64,000 bases of DNA from a bacterium (GTDB lineage: Bacteria; Cyanobacteriota; Sericytochromatia; S15B-MN24; UBA4093): NCBI GenBank assembly GCA_017744355.1, contig JAGIBK010000001.1, forward strand, positions 372,001 to 436,000, read 5' to 3'. A model generated the notes under the pieces. The model saw only the letters and a program-made list of their open reading frames with translations. It searched no databases and was not told the origin of the DNA. Of the stretch, positions 36,048-44,995 are shown piece by piece; the stretch's first letter is position 1; each line of letters opens with the position of its first letter. A program made the position numbers and the translations under genes.

Positions 36048-36836
36048 ATGGAGATCCGGATTGCGACCATCAACCTCGCGGGGGTGAGCGACGGCTGGTT
36101 CGAGGGCCGGCGCGAGGCCCTGGTCGATCAGCTCTCGGAGCTCGTCCTCGACGTGGTGTGCCTGCAAGAGGTCGCCTCTCGCGGGTCCCCCTACCCCTAC
36201 GATCAGGTGGCGGATCTCGCCAAGCGCCTCTCGCTCTCGTTCGCGTGCTTTTCGCCCTACGGCAACCCCGACGAGGTGCTCAGCCGCGAGCGCGGCGGGG
36301 TCGCGTTGCTCGCGCGCTGGCCCTTCCTCTGGGTGGAGACCCTCCAGCTGCCGCCGGGGACGACGGCCCCGGACGCACGGGTCGCCGCTCTCGGCACCCT
36401 CGCTCACCCGGAGGGACCCATCCACCTGCTCGGGACCCACCTCTCGTGGCCGCTGGACGCCCAGCGGACGCGCGAGGCGCAGGTGCGGCATGCGCTGGAG
36501 CGAGTCCGGGATCTGGGCTGGGATCGCCCCGGGGCGCGCTTCGTGCTCGCCGGGGATCTCAACGGGGTCGAGGGGGAGCCGGGCTTGCGCCTGCTGAGCG
36601 AGCGGCTGGTGGACGCGTACCGGGCGGCGCACCCGACGACCCCGGGGCTGACCTGGAGCCACGTGAACCCGCTGGTCTGGTACGACTCACCCGATCGCCG
36701 ATTGGATTACCTCTTCGCGGATCCCGGGGTGACGGTGCGTGCGGCCGGGGTGGCCCTCGATCGGCTCGAGGCGCCGGCCTCCGACCACTACGCGGTCTTC
36801 GCGCACCTCTCCTGGGAGGGGGCGGATCGGGTATGA
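36048..36836 (+). CDS. Endonuclease/exonuclease/phosphatase-family protein
   Basis: A 262-residue EEP-fold enzyme. Motifs: IATINLAG (N-terminal Asn), VVCLQEVAS (metal-binding Glu), LLGTHLSW (catalytic His), FVLAGDLNGVEGEPGL (Asp and Asn) and the C-terminal SDHYAVFAHL (Asp-His pair). These are the full active-site set of a Mg-dependent phosphodiesterase; substrates in the family range from DNA to sphingolipids and inositol phosphates. There is no signal peptide, so it acts in the cytoplasm. It is followed after 7 bases by a small gene on the same strand. Confidence 0.85.
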   Translation: MEIRIATINLAGVSDGWFEGRREALVDQLSELVLDVVCLQEVASRGSPYPYDQVADLAKRLSLSFACFSPYGNPDEVLSRERGGVALLARWPFLWVETLQLPPGTTAPDARVAALGTLAHPEGPIHLLGTHLSWPLDAQRTREAQVRHALERVRDLGWDRPGARFVLAGDLNGVEGEPGLRLLSERLVDAYRAAHPTTPGLTWSHVNPLVWYDSPDRRLDYLFADPGVTVRAAGVALDRLEAPASDHYAVFAHLSWEGADRV

Positions 36837-36837
36837 T
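36832..36837 (+). promoter_or_regulatory. -10-like TATGAT 6 nt before start codon
   Basis: TATGAT overlaps the stop of the upstream gene and lies 6 nt before the ATG at 36844; there is no ribosome site. Either leaderless initiation or coupled re-initiation from the upstream gene would explain it. Confidence 0.35.
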
Positions 36838-36843
36838 GACTCA

Positions 36844-37191
36844 ATGAATACCGTGAAGATGATGATCGAGATTCCTGGCGATCTCGAAGCCGTTCGCCGC
36901 CTGCTGCTCAAGCTCGCCCCCCGCATGGAGTCGAGGCAGCCCGGCATTACGGCTCAGCTCACCCACGCCGACCTGACGCAGCCCATGCGCATGGCCACCC
37001 CCAAGGGGGAAGTCATCGACGTCATCCTGGAGCCGCGCGGGGAGATGTCCGCGATCAAGGTCTCGGTCCAGCCTCCCATGCGCTCGGTGGGGAAGGTTCG
37101 GGCGGCCTGGTGGCGCTGGCGCACCCGCTTCTTCATGAAGTGGACCCTCAAGGGGGTCCGCAAGGCGATCGCGCGCGATCGCGCTACCTAG
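36844..37191 (+). CDS. Small basic protein of unknown function, 115 aa
   Basis: A 115-residue cytoplasmic protein with an alpha/beta start (VKMMIEIPGDLEAVRRLLLKLAP) and a very basic, Trp/Arg-rich C-terminal half (AAWWRWRTRFFMKWTLKGVRK), which could bind nucleic acid or acidic membranes. No family recognised. It overlaps by 8 bases at its 3' end with the convergent methyltransferase gene. Moderate confidence as a gene because codon-position G+C bias is maintained to the end. Confidence 0.6.
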   Translation: MNTVKMMIEIPGDLEAVRRLLLKLAPRMESRQPGITAQLTHADLTQPMRMATPKGEVIDVILEPRGEMSAIKVSVQPPMRSVGKVRAAWWRWRTRFFMKWTLKGVRKAIARDRAT

Positions 37192-38053
37192 CCCCCGGCG
37201 GCAATCCCATCGTCTCGCGCAGGGCGCGGAACGCGTCGGTGCGCTTGCCTTCGGCGTCTCGCAAGAGGAGCCGAGGCTCGTCCTGCCGTGGGCCGGGGGC
37301 GTCTCCCGCTCGGGCCATGGCCGCCAGGACGATGAGGGGCGGGTCCCCTTCGCGCGAGACCACCTCACGCAGCCGAAAGATTTCGAGCCCCGCTGCTTGC
37401 GCGGCGCCCTCAAGCCGTGCGATCTGACGGCCGTCGAAGACCACGACGAACACGCCACCAGGGGCGAGCGTCGTGCAGGCCGCTTCGCAGTAGGCCTCGA
37501 CTCCGCCGCGGAACTCGAAGCGGCACGGCCCCTTCTGGGGGGCGTCGCTCACGGTCCCGTCCTCCCGGTCCCAGTAGGGCGGACTCCCCGTCACCAGCTC
37601 GAATTCGCCGACGGTGGCAACTTGTTCGCGCAGGTCGCCCAGGAGGTAGCGCGTCCGCTCGGCCACCCCGTTGTAGCGGGCCGAGCGCCGAGCGAGCAGC
37701 AGGCTTGCTTCCTGTGCCTCGATGCCCGTCAGGTGGAGAGCGGGATACTTCCAGGCCACGAAGAGGCCCACCGAGCCGATGCCCGTGCCCAAATCCAGGG
37801 CCTGAATGGGAGTGCGGCCGAGCATGCGCATGGTGTCGCAGGCATACCAGGCCCCCAGGAGGTCGTCGGTCGAGTAGCGGTGACCGCCCTTGAGCTGGAA
37901 GAGGCGCCAGTGACCCGCGAACGCGTCGAGGGTCTCGCCGGGCCCAGGGACCAGGTCGCTTTCCCCCTGGTCGCCGGGCGGCACGGGGCCGGGGGGCGTC
38001 CAGTTGGCGCGCGCCCGGGCTTCTCGCTGGCGCTGCCGCTCGGTCAGGGCCAT
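37184..38053 (-). CDS. TrmN6-like tRNA/protein N6-adenine/N5-glutamine-type methyltransferase
   Basis: A 289-residue class I SAM methyltransferase. Motif I is ALDLGTGIGSVGLF, and the catalytic motif IV is GSPPYW, a variant of NPPY found in N6-adenine and N5-glutamine methyltransferases. The layout matches TrmN6 (YfiC), which methylates A37 of tRNA1-Val. The replacement of Asn by Gly-Ser before PPY (GSPPY) is unusual and may alter the target. An N-terminal basic extension (about 1-45) is extra. Confidence 0.75.
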   Translation of the reverse strand: MALTERQRQREARARANWTPPGPVPPGDQGESDLVPGPGETLDAFAGHWRLFQLKGGHRYSTDDLLGAWYACDTMRMLGRTPIQALDLGTGIGSVGLFVAWKYPALHLTGIEAQEASLLLARRSARYNGVAERTRYLLGDLREQVATVGEFELVTGSPPYWDREDGTVSDAPQKGPCRFEFRGGVEAYCEAACTTLAPGGVFVVVFDGRQIARLEGAAQAAGLEIFRLREVVSREGDPPLIVLAAMARAGDAPGPRQDEPRLLLRDAEGKRTDAFRALRETMGLPPGAR

Positions 38054-38066
38054 TGGTTAAGGCCGG

Positions 38067-38492
38067 TTACTTGTTCTTGGCCCCGACCGGCTTGGGGATG
38101 CTGGTCAGGTTCATGAGGTCGTCCAGCTCGAGGGGAGCGCGCTTGACCCACTGCTTCATCTTGAGCAGCCACAGGGTCATGCGCCGAGGCTTGAACTCCA
38201 TGGTCAGCTTGGTGCGGCCCTTCTCCTTGGTGACCTCCTGGACGATGCTCTCGTAGGGGCCACGGCTCATCTCGGTGATGGCCTTGCGGGAGGGGAAGAA
38301 GGTGATCTTCTCCTGGAACTTGCGGCCGCGCTTGGGCTTCACTTCACGGACCAGGTAGTTCTTCTTGCGCTCGATGACGTTGATCGACTGGAACTGGCCG
38401 TTCTTGGCCTTCGGGTGTTCGATCTGGTCCTTGATGGCGTGCCAGACGCGGTCGTGAGGGGCGTCCAGCCAAAGCGTGTACTTAAATTCCAT
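38067..38492 (-). CDS. SRPBCC-like protein, 141 aa
   Basis: A 141-residue protein that opens like a START/polyketide-cyclase (SRPBCC) fold (FKYTLWLDAPHDRVWHAIKDQIEHP) and continues with alternating beta strands rich in Lys/Arg. The C-terminal helix (MTLWLLKMKQWVKRAPLELDDLMNL) would close the cavity. Such folds bind small hydrophobic ligands. No catalytic signature. It is on the same strand as and follows upstream of the methyltransferase by 13 bases, so the two may be co-transcribed. Confidence 0.6.
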   Translation of the reverse strand: MEFKYTLWLDAPHDRVWHAIKDQIEHPKAKNGQFQSINVIERKKNYLVREVKPKRGRKFQEKITFFPSRKAITEMSRGPYESIVQEVTKEKGRTKLTMEFKPRRMTLWLLKMKQWVKRAPLELDDLMNLTSIPKPVGAKNK

Positions 38493-38746
38493 TTAATTAT
38501 CGTCCTCCGCCCAGGCGGTGTGCTCCTGGATGCTTCTCGATTCTACCAAGATTTGCGCCCCGTGGCGCCCCCCATGGCAAGGTTATGAGCGCTTTAAGTA
38601 CCGACAAGAGTCGCCAACTGAGCGATCGCTCGAAACTTTGACCGAAGTGTGAAGCTCCATGACGTATTCGTGACCGACATCTCCCGCCGGATGCGCCAGA
38701 ATCGAGGGAGCATGAACGCCATGCCCAATTCAAGAGGAGAAGACCA

Positions 38747-39652
38747 ATGGGCCTGATCAACCGTAGCCTCGACTGGGGCGTCCGAGGCAACGTCCATCGC
38801 GGCGAGGAGCAGAGCGGCTGGACGCTCGCGACCGTGGACGTGCGCCAGATGCTCAAGTCGGCCCGCATCAACCCTTGGGTAGTCGTTTTCCTCGGCTCGT
38901 CCCAGTTGCTGGGCCTCACGGCCCTGACCCAGCCCTTCAAGCTGGGTTACCTGCCCATCATGCTCGGCATGTACTTGTGGTTCGGTTTCAGCGTGACCTT
39001 TTACCTGCACCGCTACCTGACACACAAGGGCTTCGAGACCATCGGCCTCATCCGCTTCATCGGGGCGCTGGGCGCGGTGACCGGCCTTTCGGGCGATCCG
39101 GTCGGCTGGGTGGGTGACCACCGGCACCACCACCGGGCCTCGGACAAGCCCAACGACCAGCACAGCCCCAAGCAGCTCGGCTTCTGGATGGCGCACATGG
39201 GCTGGATCTTCCGTGACCTGAGCGCCTTCAGCGCCAAGACGCGCGAGCTGGCCAAGGACGTGCGGGTCTACTGGTACGCCCGGCTCTTCGAGCGGCCCAT
39301 GTTCATGATCCTGCCCCACCTGCTGACGGCCTTCGCCTTCTACCACTTCCTGGGCTTCGCCGGCATGGTCTGGTGCTTCTACTTCCCGATCCTCGTCATG
39401 AACCACGCGACCTGGTGCATCAACTCCATCTGCCACCTGCCGCGCTTCGGCTACAAGAATTTCGAGAGTGGGGACGACAGCGTCAACGTGCCGGTGCTCG
39501 GCCTGTTCGCCCTGGGCGAGGGCTACCACAACAACCACCACGCCAACGCCCGTCGTGCCGCCCACGGTCTCCACTGGTACGAGCTCGATCCGACCAAGGG
39601 GCTCATCTGGCTGCTCGAGCGCTGTCGCCTGGTCTGGAACGTGGTCTGGTAA
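38747..39652 (+). CDS. desC: Acyl-lipid/acyl-CoA delta-9-type fatty acid desaturase
   Basis: A 301-residue integral-membrane diiron desaturase. It carries all three histidine boxes: HRYLTH (88-93), DHRHHH (124-129) and HNNHH (261-265). Four membrane spans are expected; two hydrophobic pairs surround the boxes (about 44-88 and 185-222). The spacing matches the cyanobacterial DesC / stearoyl-CoA desaturase group that inserts a cis double bond at C9. This needs O2 and an electron donor (ferredoxin or cytochrome b5), so the organism meets oxygen. AGGAG precedes the start. The symbol marks the closest type and is not a proven orthologue. Confidence 0.92.
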   Translation: MGLINRSLDWGVRGNVHRGEEQSGWTLATVDVRQMLKSARINPWVVVFLGSSQLLGLTALTQPFKLGYLPIMLGMYLWFGFSVTFYLHRYLTHKGFETIGLIRFIGALGAVTGLSGDPVGWVGDHRHHHRASDKPNDQHSPKQLGFWMAHMGWIFRDLSAFSAKTRELAKDVRVYWYARLFERPMFMILPHLLTAFAFYHFLGFAGMVWCFYFPILVMNHATWCINSICHLPRFGYKNFESGDDSVNVPVLGLFALGEGYHNNHHANARRAAHGLHWYELDPTKGLIWLLERCRLVWNVVW

Positions 39653-39670
39653 CGAACTTATCCGCTTGTC

Positions 39671-39698
39671 GCGGGGCGCGTCGGATGACGCGCCCCGC
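39671..39698 (+). terminator. 12-bp GC hairpin after desaturase
   Basis: GCGGGGCGCGTC (39671-39682) pairs perfectly with GACGCGCCCCGC (39687-39698), loop GGAT. No T-tract follows, so it could be a pause or processing hairpin. Confidence 0.55.
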
Positions 39699-39708
39699 GC
39701 TTGCATGA

Positions 39709-39714
39709 GAGAAT
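39709..39714 (+). promoter_or_regulatory. -10-like GAGAAT 6 nt before start codon
   Basis: GAGAAT, 6 bases, then the ATG at 39721. An ATGACG-like -35 lies 18 bases upstream (39685-39690), inside the preceding hairpin. Confidence 0.35.
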
Positions 39715-39720
39715 GCCCCC

Positions 39721-40665
39721 ATGACCCGAGCCAAGCCCGCCTCGATCGCCCCGCCCATCATCTGGGGCAGCATCCTGATCGCCACCTGCATTGCGCTCAT
39801 CACGCTGTGGAACGTGGTGATCGTCTCGGACTACATGCACATCCGTGCGCTGAGCGACGCGAAGGTCCCGAGCGGCTCAGGGCGCTGGATCATCCTCGCG
39901 GTCGGCTGCGTCCTGTTCGCCGGGGTGCTGGTCGGCCTGATCCTCTTCCTGGTCTCGCTGATCAAGCAGATCCGCCTCAACCGGGCGCAGCAGAACTTCA
40001 TCGACAGCGTCACCCACGAGCTCAAGACCCCCCTGACCTCGCTCAAGCTCCACCTCCAGACCCTCCAGCGCGGCAAGGCGAGCCCCGAGCAGGCCCAGGC
40101 CTTCCACGCGGTCATGCTCGAGGACGTGGATCGCCTGAGCATGTTGCTCGACCACGTTCTTACGGCTGCGCGCCTCGAGCGGCGCCAGGCGATCGCCTTG
40201 GAAGCGGTCGCGCTCAAGCCTCTGCTCGACGAAGTCGCCGGCACCATCCGCTCGCGCTACGACCTCGAACCGGACGCGATCCGCATCGAGGGGGCCGACG
40301 CCGAGGTGCGGGGCGAGCCTGCCGGCCTGCACATGGTCTTTCTCAACCTCCTGGACAACGCCGTGAAGTACTCGGGCGACGCGGTCCGGGTCGAGGTGAC
40401 GATCCGCGCCCTGGACGGGGGCGGGGCCGAGGTCGCCGTCCGCGACCATGGGGTGGGCCTTGCGCCCAAGGACCTCAAGCGCGTTTTCCAGCGCTTCTAC
40501 CGGGTGGGTTCCGAGATGACCCGCACCCGTCCCGGTACGGGCCTCGGCCTCTTTATCGTGCGAGAGACCCTGCACCTCTTGGGCGGCCGGATCCGGGCCG
40601 AGAGCGAGGGCGAGGGGAAGGGAACCGCGTTTTTCGTCCAGCTGCCGGGAGGCACCGATGCCTGA
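39721..40665 (+). CDS. Sensor histidine kinase
   Basis: A 314-residue kinase with two membrane segments (about 12-34 and 57-80) enclosing a very short outside loop of about 20 residues, then an HisKA dimerisation helix (SVTHELKTPLTSLKLHLQTL, His99) and a GHKL ATPase domain (NLLDNAVKYSG, DHGVGLAPKD, GTGLGLFIVRETL). There is no HAMP domain. The short external loop suggests that it senses the membrane or a partner protein. It overlaps the response regulator gene by 8 bases, forming a two-component system. The neighbouring desaturase would fit a membrane-sensing role, but this is inference. Confidence 0.9.
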   Translation: MTRAKPASIAPPIIWGSILIATCIALITLWNVVIVSDYMHIRALSDAKVPSGSGRWIILAVGCVLFAGVLVGLILFLVSLIKQIRLNRAQQNFIDSVTHELKTPLTSLKLHLQTLQRGKASPEQAQAFHAVMLEDVDRLSMLLDHVLTAARLERRQAIALEAVALKPLLDEVAGTIRSRYDLEPDAIRIEGADAEVRGEPAGLHMVFLNLLDNAVKYSGDAVRVEVTIRALDGGGAEVAVRDHGVGLAPKDLKRVFQRFYRVGSEMTRTRPGTGLGLFIVRETLHLLGGRIRAESEGEGKGTAFFVQLPGGTDA

Positions 40666-41362
40666 GATCCTGCTCGTCGAGGACGAGCTCCACATCGCCA
40701 ACGGCCTCAAGTTCAACCTCGAGCTCGAAGGCCACGCCGTCACCCACGTCAAGGACGGAATGGAGGCCAAGCGCCTGCTCATCGACGAGGGGGGTGCCTT
40801 CGACCTGATCATCCTCGATCTCATGCTGCCCGGCATGAGCGGGCTCGACCTGTGCCGGGGGCTGCGCAAGACGGGCAACATCACCCCCGTCCTGATGCTG
40901 ACGGCGCGCAGTCAGCCTCTTGAGAAGATCGAGGGCCTGCGCATCGGTGCCGACGACTACGTGACCAAGCCCTTCAACCTCGAAGAGCTGCTCGCGCGCG
41001 TCGAAACCCTCTTGCGACGGGCGAGCTGGCAGCAGGCCTCCGTCGAGCCTGTACCGCAAACCGCTTGCTTCGCCTTCGGCAGTGCCCGGGTGGACTTCGA
41101 TCGCTTCGAGGCGACCCGCGACGGCGAGCCCCTCAAGCTCACGCCCATCGAGTTCCAGATCCTGCGGATCTTCCGGGACCACCCGGGGATGGTCCTCTCG
41201 CGCGAGCAACTGCTCGAAGGCGCCTGGGGCTGGTCGGGCCCCGCCTCGACGCGGACGGTGGACAACTTCATCATGCGCCTGCGCCGGGCCTTCGAGCCCG
41301 ACCCGGCTCAGCCCCGTCACTTCCTCTCGGTCCGCGGGGCGGGGTACAAGTTCGTTCCCTGA
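40658..41362 (+). CDS. OmpR-family response regulator
   Basis: A 234-residue regulator: a receiver domain with the acidic pocket and phospho-acceptor Asp54 (ILDLMLPGM), Thr/Lys switch residues (LTARSQ, DDYVTKPF), then a winged-helix DNA-binding domain (about 135-234, LTPIEFQILRIFRDHPG, STRTVDNFIMRLRRAF). It starts inside the end of the kinase gene, so the pair is translationally coupled. The targets are unknown; no obvious repeat that could be its operator was found nearby. Confidence 0.93.
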   Translation: MPEILLVEDELHIANGLKFNLELEGHAVTHVKDGMEAKRLLIDEGGAFDLIILDLMLPGMSGLDLCRGLRKTGNITPVLMLTARSQPLEKIEGLRIGADDYVTKPFNLEELLARVETLLRRASWQQASVEPVPQTACFAFGSARVDFDRFEATRDGEPLKLTPIEFQILRIFRDHPGMVLSREQLLEGAWGWSGPASTRTVDNFIMRLRRAFEPDPAQPRHFLSVRGAGYKFVP

Positions 41363-41370
41363 TGGTAAAA

Positions 41371-41416
41371 GCCGCAGGCGCTGGCGACGGCCTTGGCGCT
41401 TGCCAGCGCCTGCGGC
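41371..41416 (+). terminator. 15-bp stem terminator, long loop
   Basis: GCCGCAGGCGCTGGC (41371-41385) pairs perfectly with GCCAGCGCCTGCGGC (41402-41416), loop 16 nt. It lies 8 bases after the response-regulator stop. Followed by CAATTAACGG, with no T-tract. Confidence 0.65.
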
Positions 41417-41459
41417 CAATTAACGGTAGAATGGGGTCATCCCAAGCTAGGAGGCCCCC

Positions 41460-42464
41460 ATGACCGCTGTCCCCATCGCCCTGACCCCCGGTGACCCTTC
41501 GGGCATCGGCCCCGAGATCGCCGTGCGCTTCTTGGCGGATTTACCGGCGGGGGGCGCTCGGCCCGTGGTCTTCGGAGATGCCCGCGTGCTTGCGCGTGCG
41601 GCCGATTCGCTCGGCCTCGAATGCGAGCTGCGCCCCCTGGCACGCGTCGAGGAGGCCGTCCACCTCGCGGGGAAGGCCATCGGCCTGATCGAGGTGCCCT
41701 GGTCGGGCGAGACGCTGCCGGTGCTCGGACAGGTGAGCCGCGAGAGCGGCGCTTACGCCCACGCCGTGCTCGAAGCCGTTGCCCCGCACTTGGCGGCCGG
41801 GCGCTTGCCCGCCGTGGTCACAGGCCCCATCTCGAAGGAGGCCATCCAGCTCACTCGCCCAACCTTCATCGGCCACACCGAGTTCTTCGCCCAAGTGGGC
41901 CAAGCGGATCGCTTCGGGATGCTCTTGGTGGTCGAGCCCCTCAGGGCCATCCACGTGACGGCGCACGTGCCCTTCGGCGAGGTCGTCTCCTGCCTCACCC
42001 AGGCGCGGATCGAGGAGACCATCGACCTGGCCGCCGAGAGCTTGCGCCTATTGGGGGCCCCCGATGGAAACATCGCCGTCTGCGGCCTCAACCCGCACGC
42101 GGGTGAAGCGGGGCGCTTCGGCCGCGAGGAGCTCGAGACCATCATCCCCGCCGTGCGCGCGGCCCAGGCTCGCGGTCTCAAGGCCGTCGGCCCCCTGCCC
42201 CCCGATACGGTCTTCTATCGGGCTCTCAACGGCGAGTTCCAGGTGATCGTGTGCATGTACCACGACCAGGGCCATATCCCCCTCAAGATGCACGGCTTCG
42301 ACCGAGGCGTGAACGTGACGGTGGGCCTCCCCTTCGTGCGGACCTCGGTCGATCACGGGACGGCCTTCGAGTTGGCGGGCACCGGCAAGGCGAGCGCAAG
42401 CAGCCTACGTGCCGCATGGGAACTTGCCGAGCGCTTGGTTTTCGAGCGTCGGAAAAAACTGTGA
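41460..42464 (+). CDS. pdxA: 4-hydroxythreonine-4-phosphate dehydrogenase (PdxA family)
   Basis: A 334-residue NAD-dependent dehydrogenase. Motifs: TPGDPSGIGPEI (7-20), FIGHTEFFA, CGLNPHAGEAGRFG and MYHDQGHIPLK, where the His residues bind a divalent metal. It oxidises 4-phosphohydroxy-threonine in pyridoxal phosphate synthesis. PdxA homologues also act in other catabolic routes (PdxA2, terephthalate dihydrodiol), and no other pdx gene is adjacent, so the exact role is likely but not certain. AGGAGG precedes the start; a TAGAAT lies upstream at 41428-41433. Confidence 0.9.
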   Translation: MTAVPIALTPGDPSGIGPEIAVRFLADLPAGGARPVVFGDARVLARAADSLGLECELRPLARVEEAVHLAGKAIGLIEVPWSGETLPVLGQVSRESGAYAHAVLEAVAPHLAAGRLPAVVTGPISKEAIQLTRPTFIGHTEFFAQVGQADRFGMLLVVEPLRAIHVTAHVPFGEVVSCLTQARIEETIDLAAESLRLLGAPDGNIAVCGLNPHAGEAGRFGREELETIIPAVRAAQARGLKAVGPLPPDTVFYRALNGEFQVIVCMYHDQGHIPLKMHGFDRGVNVTVGLPFVRTSVDHGTAFELAGTGKASASSLRAAWELAERLVFERRKKL

Positions 42465-42650
42465 TCGCCTGATTTTAAGGCGACGTTTAACAAATCGCAT
42501 ACTTCCTCGAAATCAGCGCGCCACCTTGGCTCTCTAGAATCGGAGCGGCTCAAGACCCACGTTCGAGCGGTGTTTCCGCTTCGGACCACGGGTAAGCCGC
42601 GGTTGGGGATGCTTCTGCTCCCCAATACCGAATAGAAGGAGCCACATTTG

Positions 42651-44489
42651 ATGCGATTTGATCCCCGCACGATTCGCCGTCTCTCGGCGACCCTCGCGAT
42701 GTGCGGCCTGGCAGGCTGTGCCGCGCTGCCGCCCGGCACCCAGACGACCGGTGCCGTGCCGCCCGACGTGACCTGGCTCAACCCGCCGACCGGTGCGGGC
42801 GCCGAGTACGCCGCCGACCGCGTGATCGTCAAGCTCAAGCAGGGACAGGCCGTTCGCTCGGTTCAGGGCATGCGCATGGTGCAGGCCGTCGAGGGGCTCG
42901 GCAACACCGCCCTCTATGCGGTGCCCAGCGGCTCGAGCGTCCCCGAGACGCTCGCCAAGCTCCGGCACGACTCGAACGTCGTGTACGCCGAGCCCAACTA
43001 CATCTACCATGCGACCGATTTCAAGGCGCAGTCGACCGTCAACGACCCCATGGTCAACCAGCTCTGGGGCCTCACCAAGGTCCAGGCGCAGCAGGCCTGG
43101 GATGTGACCGCGGGCGATCCCAACGTGGTGGTCGCGGTGGTCGACACCGGCGTGGACTACAACCACGAGGACCTCAAGGGCCAGGTGATCAAGGGCCCGG
43201 ACTTCGGCAACAACGACAACGACCCCATGGACGACCAGGGGCACGGCTCGCACGTGGCCGGTACCATCGCCGCGATCGCCAACAACGGCGTCGGTGTGGC
43301 GGGTCTCGCCTACAAGACCAAGGTCCTGGCCATCAAGGTGCTCGGCTCGGACGGCTCGGGCGACACCAACTCCATCGTGAGGGGCATCCTGAAGGCCAAC
43401 GAGCTCGGGGCCCGGGTCATCAATCTCTCGCTCGGCGGCCCTCAGCAGTCGAGTGCGCTGAAGGACGCCGTGGACCAGGTGACGGCGAAGGGCTCGCTGT
43501 GCGTGGTCGCCGCGGGAAACGACGGCACCTCGACCCCCGACTATCCGGCAGCCTACCCGAACGCTCTGGCGGTCGGCGCGAGCGATCAATCCGACAAGCG
43601 CGCCTCGTTCTCCAACTACGGCAGCTACGTGGACATCGCCGCTCCCGGCGTGGACATCCTCTCGAGCACCGAGAAGAGCTACAAGAAGCACTCGGGCACG
43701 AGCATGGCCTCCCCGCACGTGGCTGCGGCGGCAGCTCTGTTGCTCGCCAAGAACCCGGACCTCTCGGTCCAGCAGCTGCGTGACGCCCTTACTACCACCG
43801 GCGATCCGACGACCGGCTTCGGCAACAGCGCGGTCAAGCGCATGAATGCCGCCAAGGCCCTCGCTGCGGTCGGCGGCACGGCGCCGGCGCCCGAACCTGA
43901 GCCCGGGACCAGCCCGGGCGGCGAGGACACCCAATCGCCGAGCGTCCCCACGGGCGTCAAGGCGCTGGCGGCCTCGACCACCCAGGTCCAGCTCGAGTGG
44001 AACGCTGCGAGCGACAACGTGGGGGTGACGGGCTACCGGATCTACCGGAACGGGCAAATGATCGCGACGACCGCTTCGACCGGCTATGCTGACTCCGGCC
44101 TGGCGCCCGGGACCTCCTACGCCTACACCGTGGTCGCCTATGACGCCGCGGGCAACGCGTCGGGGATGTCCAACGTCGCCAACGTCCAGACCCCCAGCTC
44201 GAGCAGTGAGCTGACCATTTCGAACGTGACGCTCAAGGGCCTGACCCGGACCAGCGCGACCATCGGCTGGACCACCAGCGTGGACGCCGATTCCCGCATC
44301 GACTACACGGCGAGCAGCACCTACTACATGGGGTACTGGCGTAACGTCCGCGACTCCGCCATGACGACCAGCCACAGCCTGACCCTGCCGAGCCTCGCCT
44401 CCGGCGACACCTACTACTTGAAGGTGACCTCGGTCGATGCCAACGGCAAGCGCGTCACGGCCGGCCTCTATGGCCTGCGGATGCCGTAA
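42651..44489 (+). CDS. Subtilisin-like serine peptidase lipoprotein with FnIII domains
   Basis: A 612-residue S8 peptidase anchored as a lipoprotein (lipobox LAGC, Cys23). An inhibitor-type prodomain lies at about 55-120 (ADRVIVKLKQGQAV...YAEPNYIYH). The catalytic domain has Asp165 (VVDTGVD), His198 (QGHGSHVAGT), oxyanion Asn290 (AAGND) and Ser351 (GTSMASP). A Pro/Glu-rich linker (about 405-430) leads to a fibronectin-III domain (about 430-515) and a second Ig/FnIII-like domain to the end. The catalytic set is intact, so it should be an active cell-surface protease. The ATG at 42651 follows AAGGAG by 9 bases; the in-frame TTG just before it is not preferred. Confidence 0.93.
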   Translation: MRFDPRTIRRLSATLAMCGLAGCAALPPGTQTTGAVPPDVTWLNPPTGAGAEYAADRVIVKLKQGQAVRSVQGMRMVQAVEGLGNTALYAVPSGSSVPETLAKLRHDSNVVYAEPNYIYHATDFKAQSTVNDPMVNQLWGLTKVQAQQAWDVTAGDPNVVVAVVDTGVDYNHEDLKGQVIKGPDFGNNDNDPMDDQGHGSHVAGTIAAIANNGVGVAGLAYKTKVLAIKVLGSDGSGDTNSIVRGILKANELGARVINLSLGGPQQSSALKDAVDQVTAKGSLCVVAAGNDGTSTPDYPAAYPNALAVGASDQSDKRASFSNYGSYVDIAAPGVDILSSTEKSYKKHSGTSMASPHVAAAAALLLAKNPDLSVQQLRDALTTTGDPTTGFGNSAVKRMNAAKALAAVGGTAPAPEPEPGTSPGGEDTQSPSVPTGVKALAASTTQVQLEWNAASDNVGVTGYRIYRNGQMIATTASTGYADSGLAPGTSYAYTVVAYDAAGNASGMSNVANVQTPSSSSELTISNVTLKGLTRTSATIGWTTSVDADSRIDYTASSTYYMGYWRNVRDSAMTTSHSLTLPSLASGDTYYLKVTSVDANGKRVTAGLYGLRMP

Positions 44490-44515
44490 GGCGGAAAACA
44501 CCTCCCTCGAACGGA

Positions 44516-44545
44516 AAAAGGCAGCCCCGCCTGGGGCTGCCTTTT
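44516..44545. terminator. 13-bp bidirectional terminator
   Basis: Arms 44516-44528 and 44533-44545 with loop GCCT; the stem begins with AAAA and ends with TTTT, so it can terminate on both strands. It lies between the peptidase gene and the convergent small exported-protein gene. Confidence 0.9.
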
Positions 44546-44556
44546 CTGCTGCGTAC

Positions 44557-44976
44557 TTAGTAGATGATGAGGATGCGCATGCGATCGAGGATCTTGTCCT
44601 TGGAGTTCGCGGCTTTGAGCTTGGCCGCATCCGCCCCCGAGAGCACGAGGCGATCGCCGCCCTCGATGCGCAGGGGCTTGAGGATGAGCGGGCGCGAGCC
44701 GGTGCGGGGGTTGGGGTCCTCGGGATCGTAGGCCCGCACCCAGCGGGCGACGCCTTCGTTCATGACCTTGTCGGGGTCGAAGGGGACCCCCGCGAGCAGG
44801 TCGTGGGCGCTGTCGTCGTAGACGCGCGGCGACATGCGCGGCTCGTAGTTGAGGCCGCGGGTGTCGAGGACCAAGCCCGTCACCTCGTCTGCGGCAGGCT
44901 TCGTGGGCTCGGCCCCTGCGGCAGGAGCGAGCATGCAAGCGCCTGCGAGGGCGAGAATCAGGAAGGGTGCACGCAT
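44557..44976 (-). CDS. Exported protein, 139 aa
   Basis: A 139-residue protein with a cleavable-type signal peptide (MRAPFLILALAGACMLAPAAGA). The mature part contains TGLVLDTRGLNYEPRMSPRVY and ends in RMRILIIY, a beta-rich pattern I have seen in small periplasmic proteins of the LPP20/flagellar-accessory type, where a T-G-L-V-x-D-x-R-G-L motif recurs; the match is loose. There is also a Cys in the signal region (Cys14) but no lipobox. The start at 44976 is preceded by GGAGG. It lies downstream of the larger exported-protein gene on the same strand, with 19 bases between. Confidence 0.7.
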   Translation of the reverse strand: MRAPFLILALAGACMLAPAAGAEPTKPAADEVTGLVLDTRGLNYEPRMSPRVYDDSAHDLLAGVPFDPDKVMNEGVARWVRAYDPEDPNPRTGSRPLILKPLRIEGGDRLVLSGADAAKLKAANSKDKILDRMRILIIY

Positions 44977-44995
44977 GTGGGCCTCCGAGACTTGT

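Noticed and set aside
38493..38746. The gap before the desaturase gene, checked for a small gene or riboswitch
   Set aside because: It contains only one HIP1 octamer and weak promoter-like elements; no stable conserved RNA structure is visible by eye.
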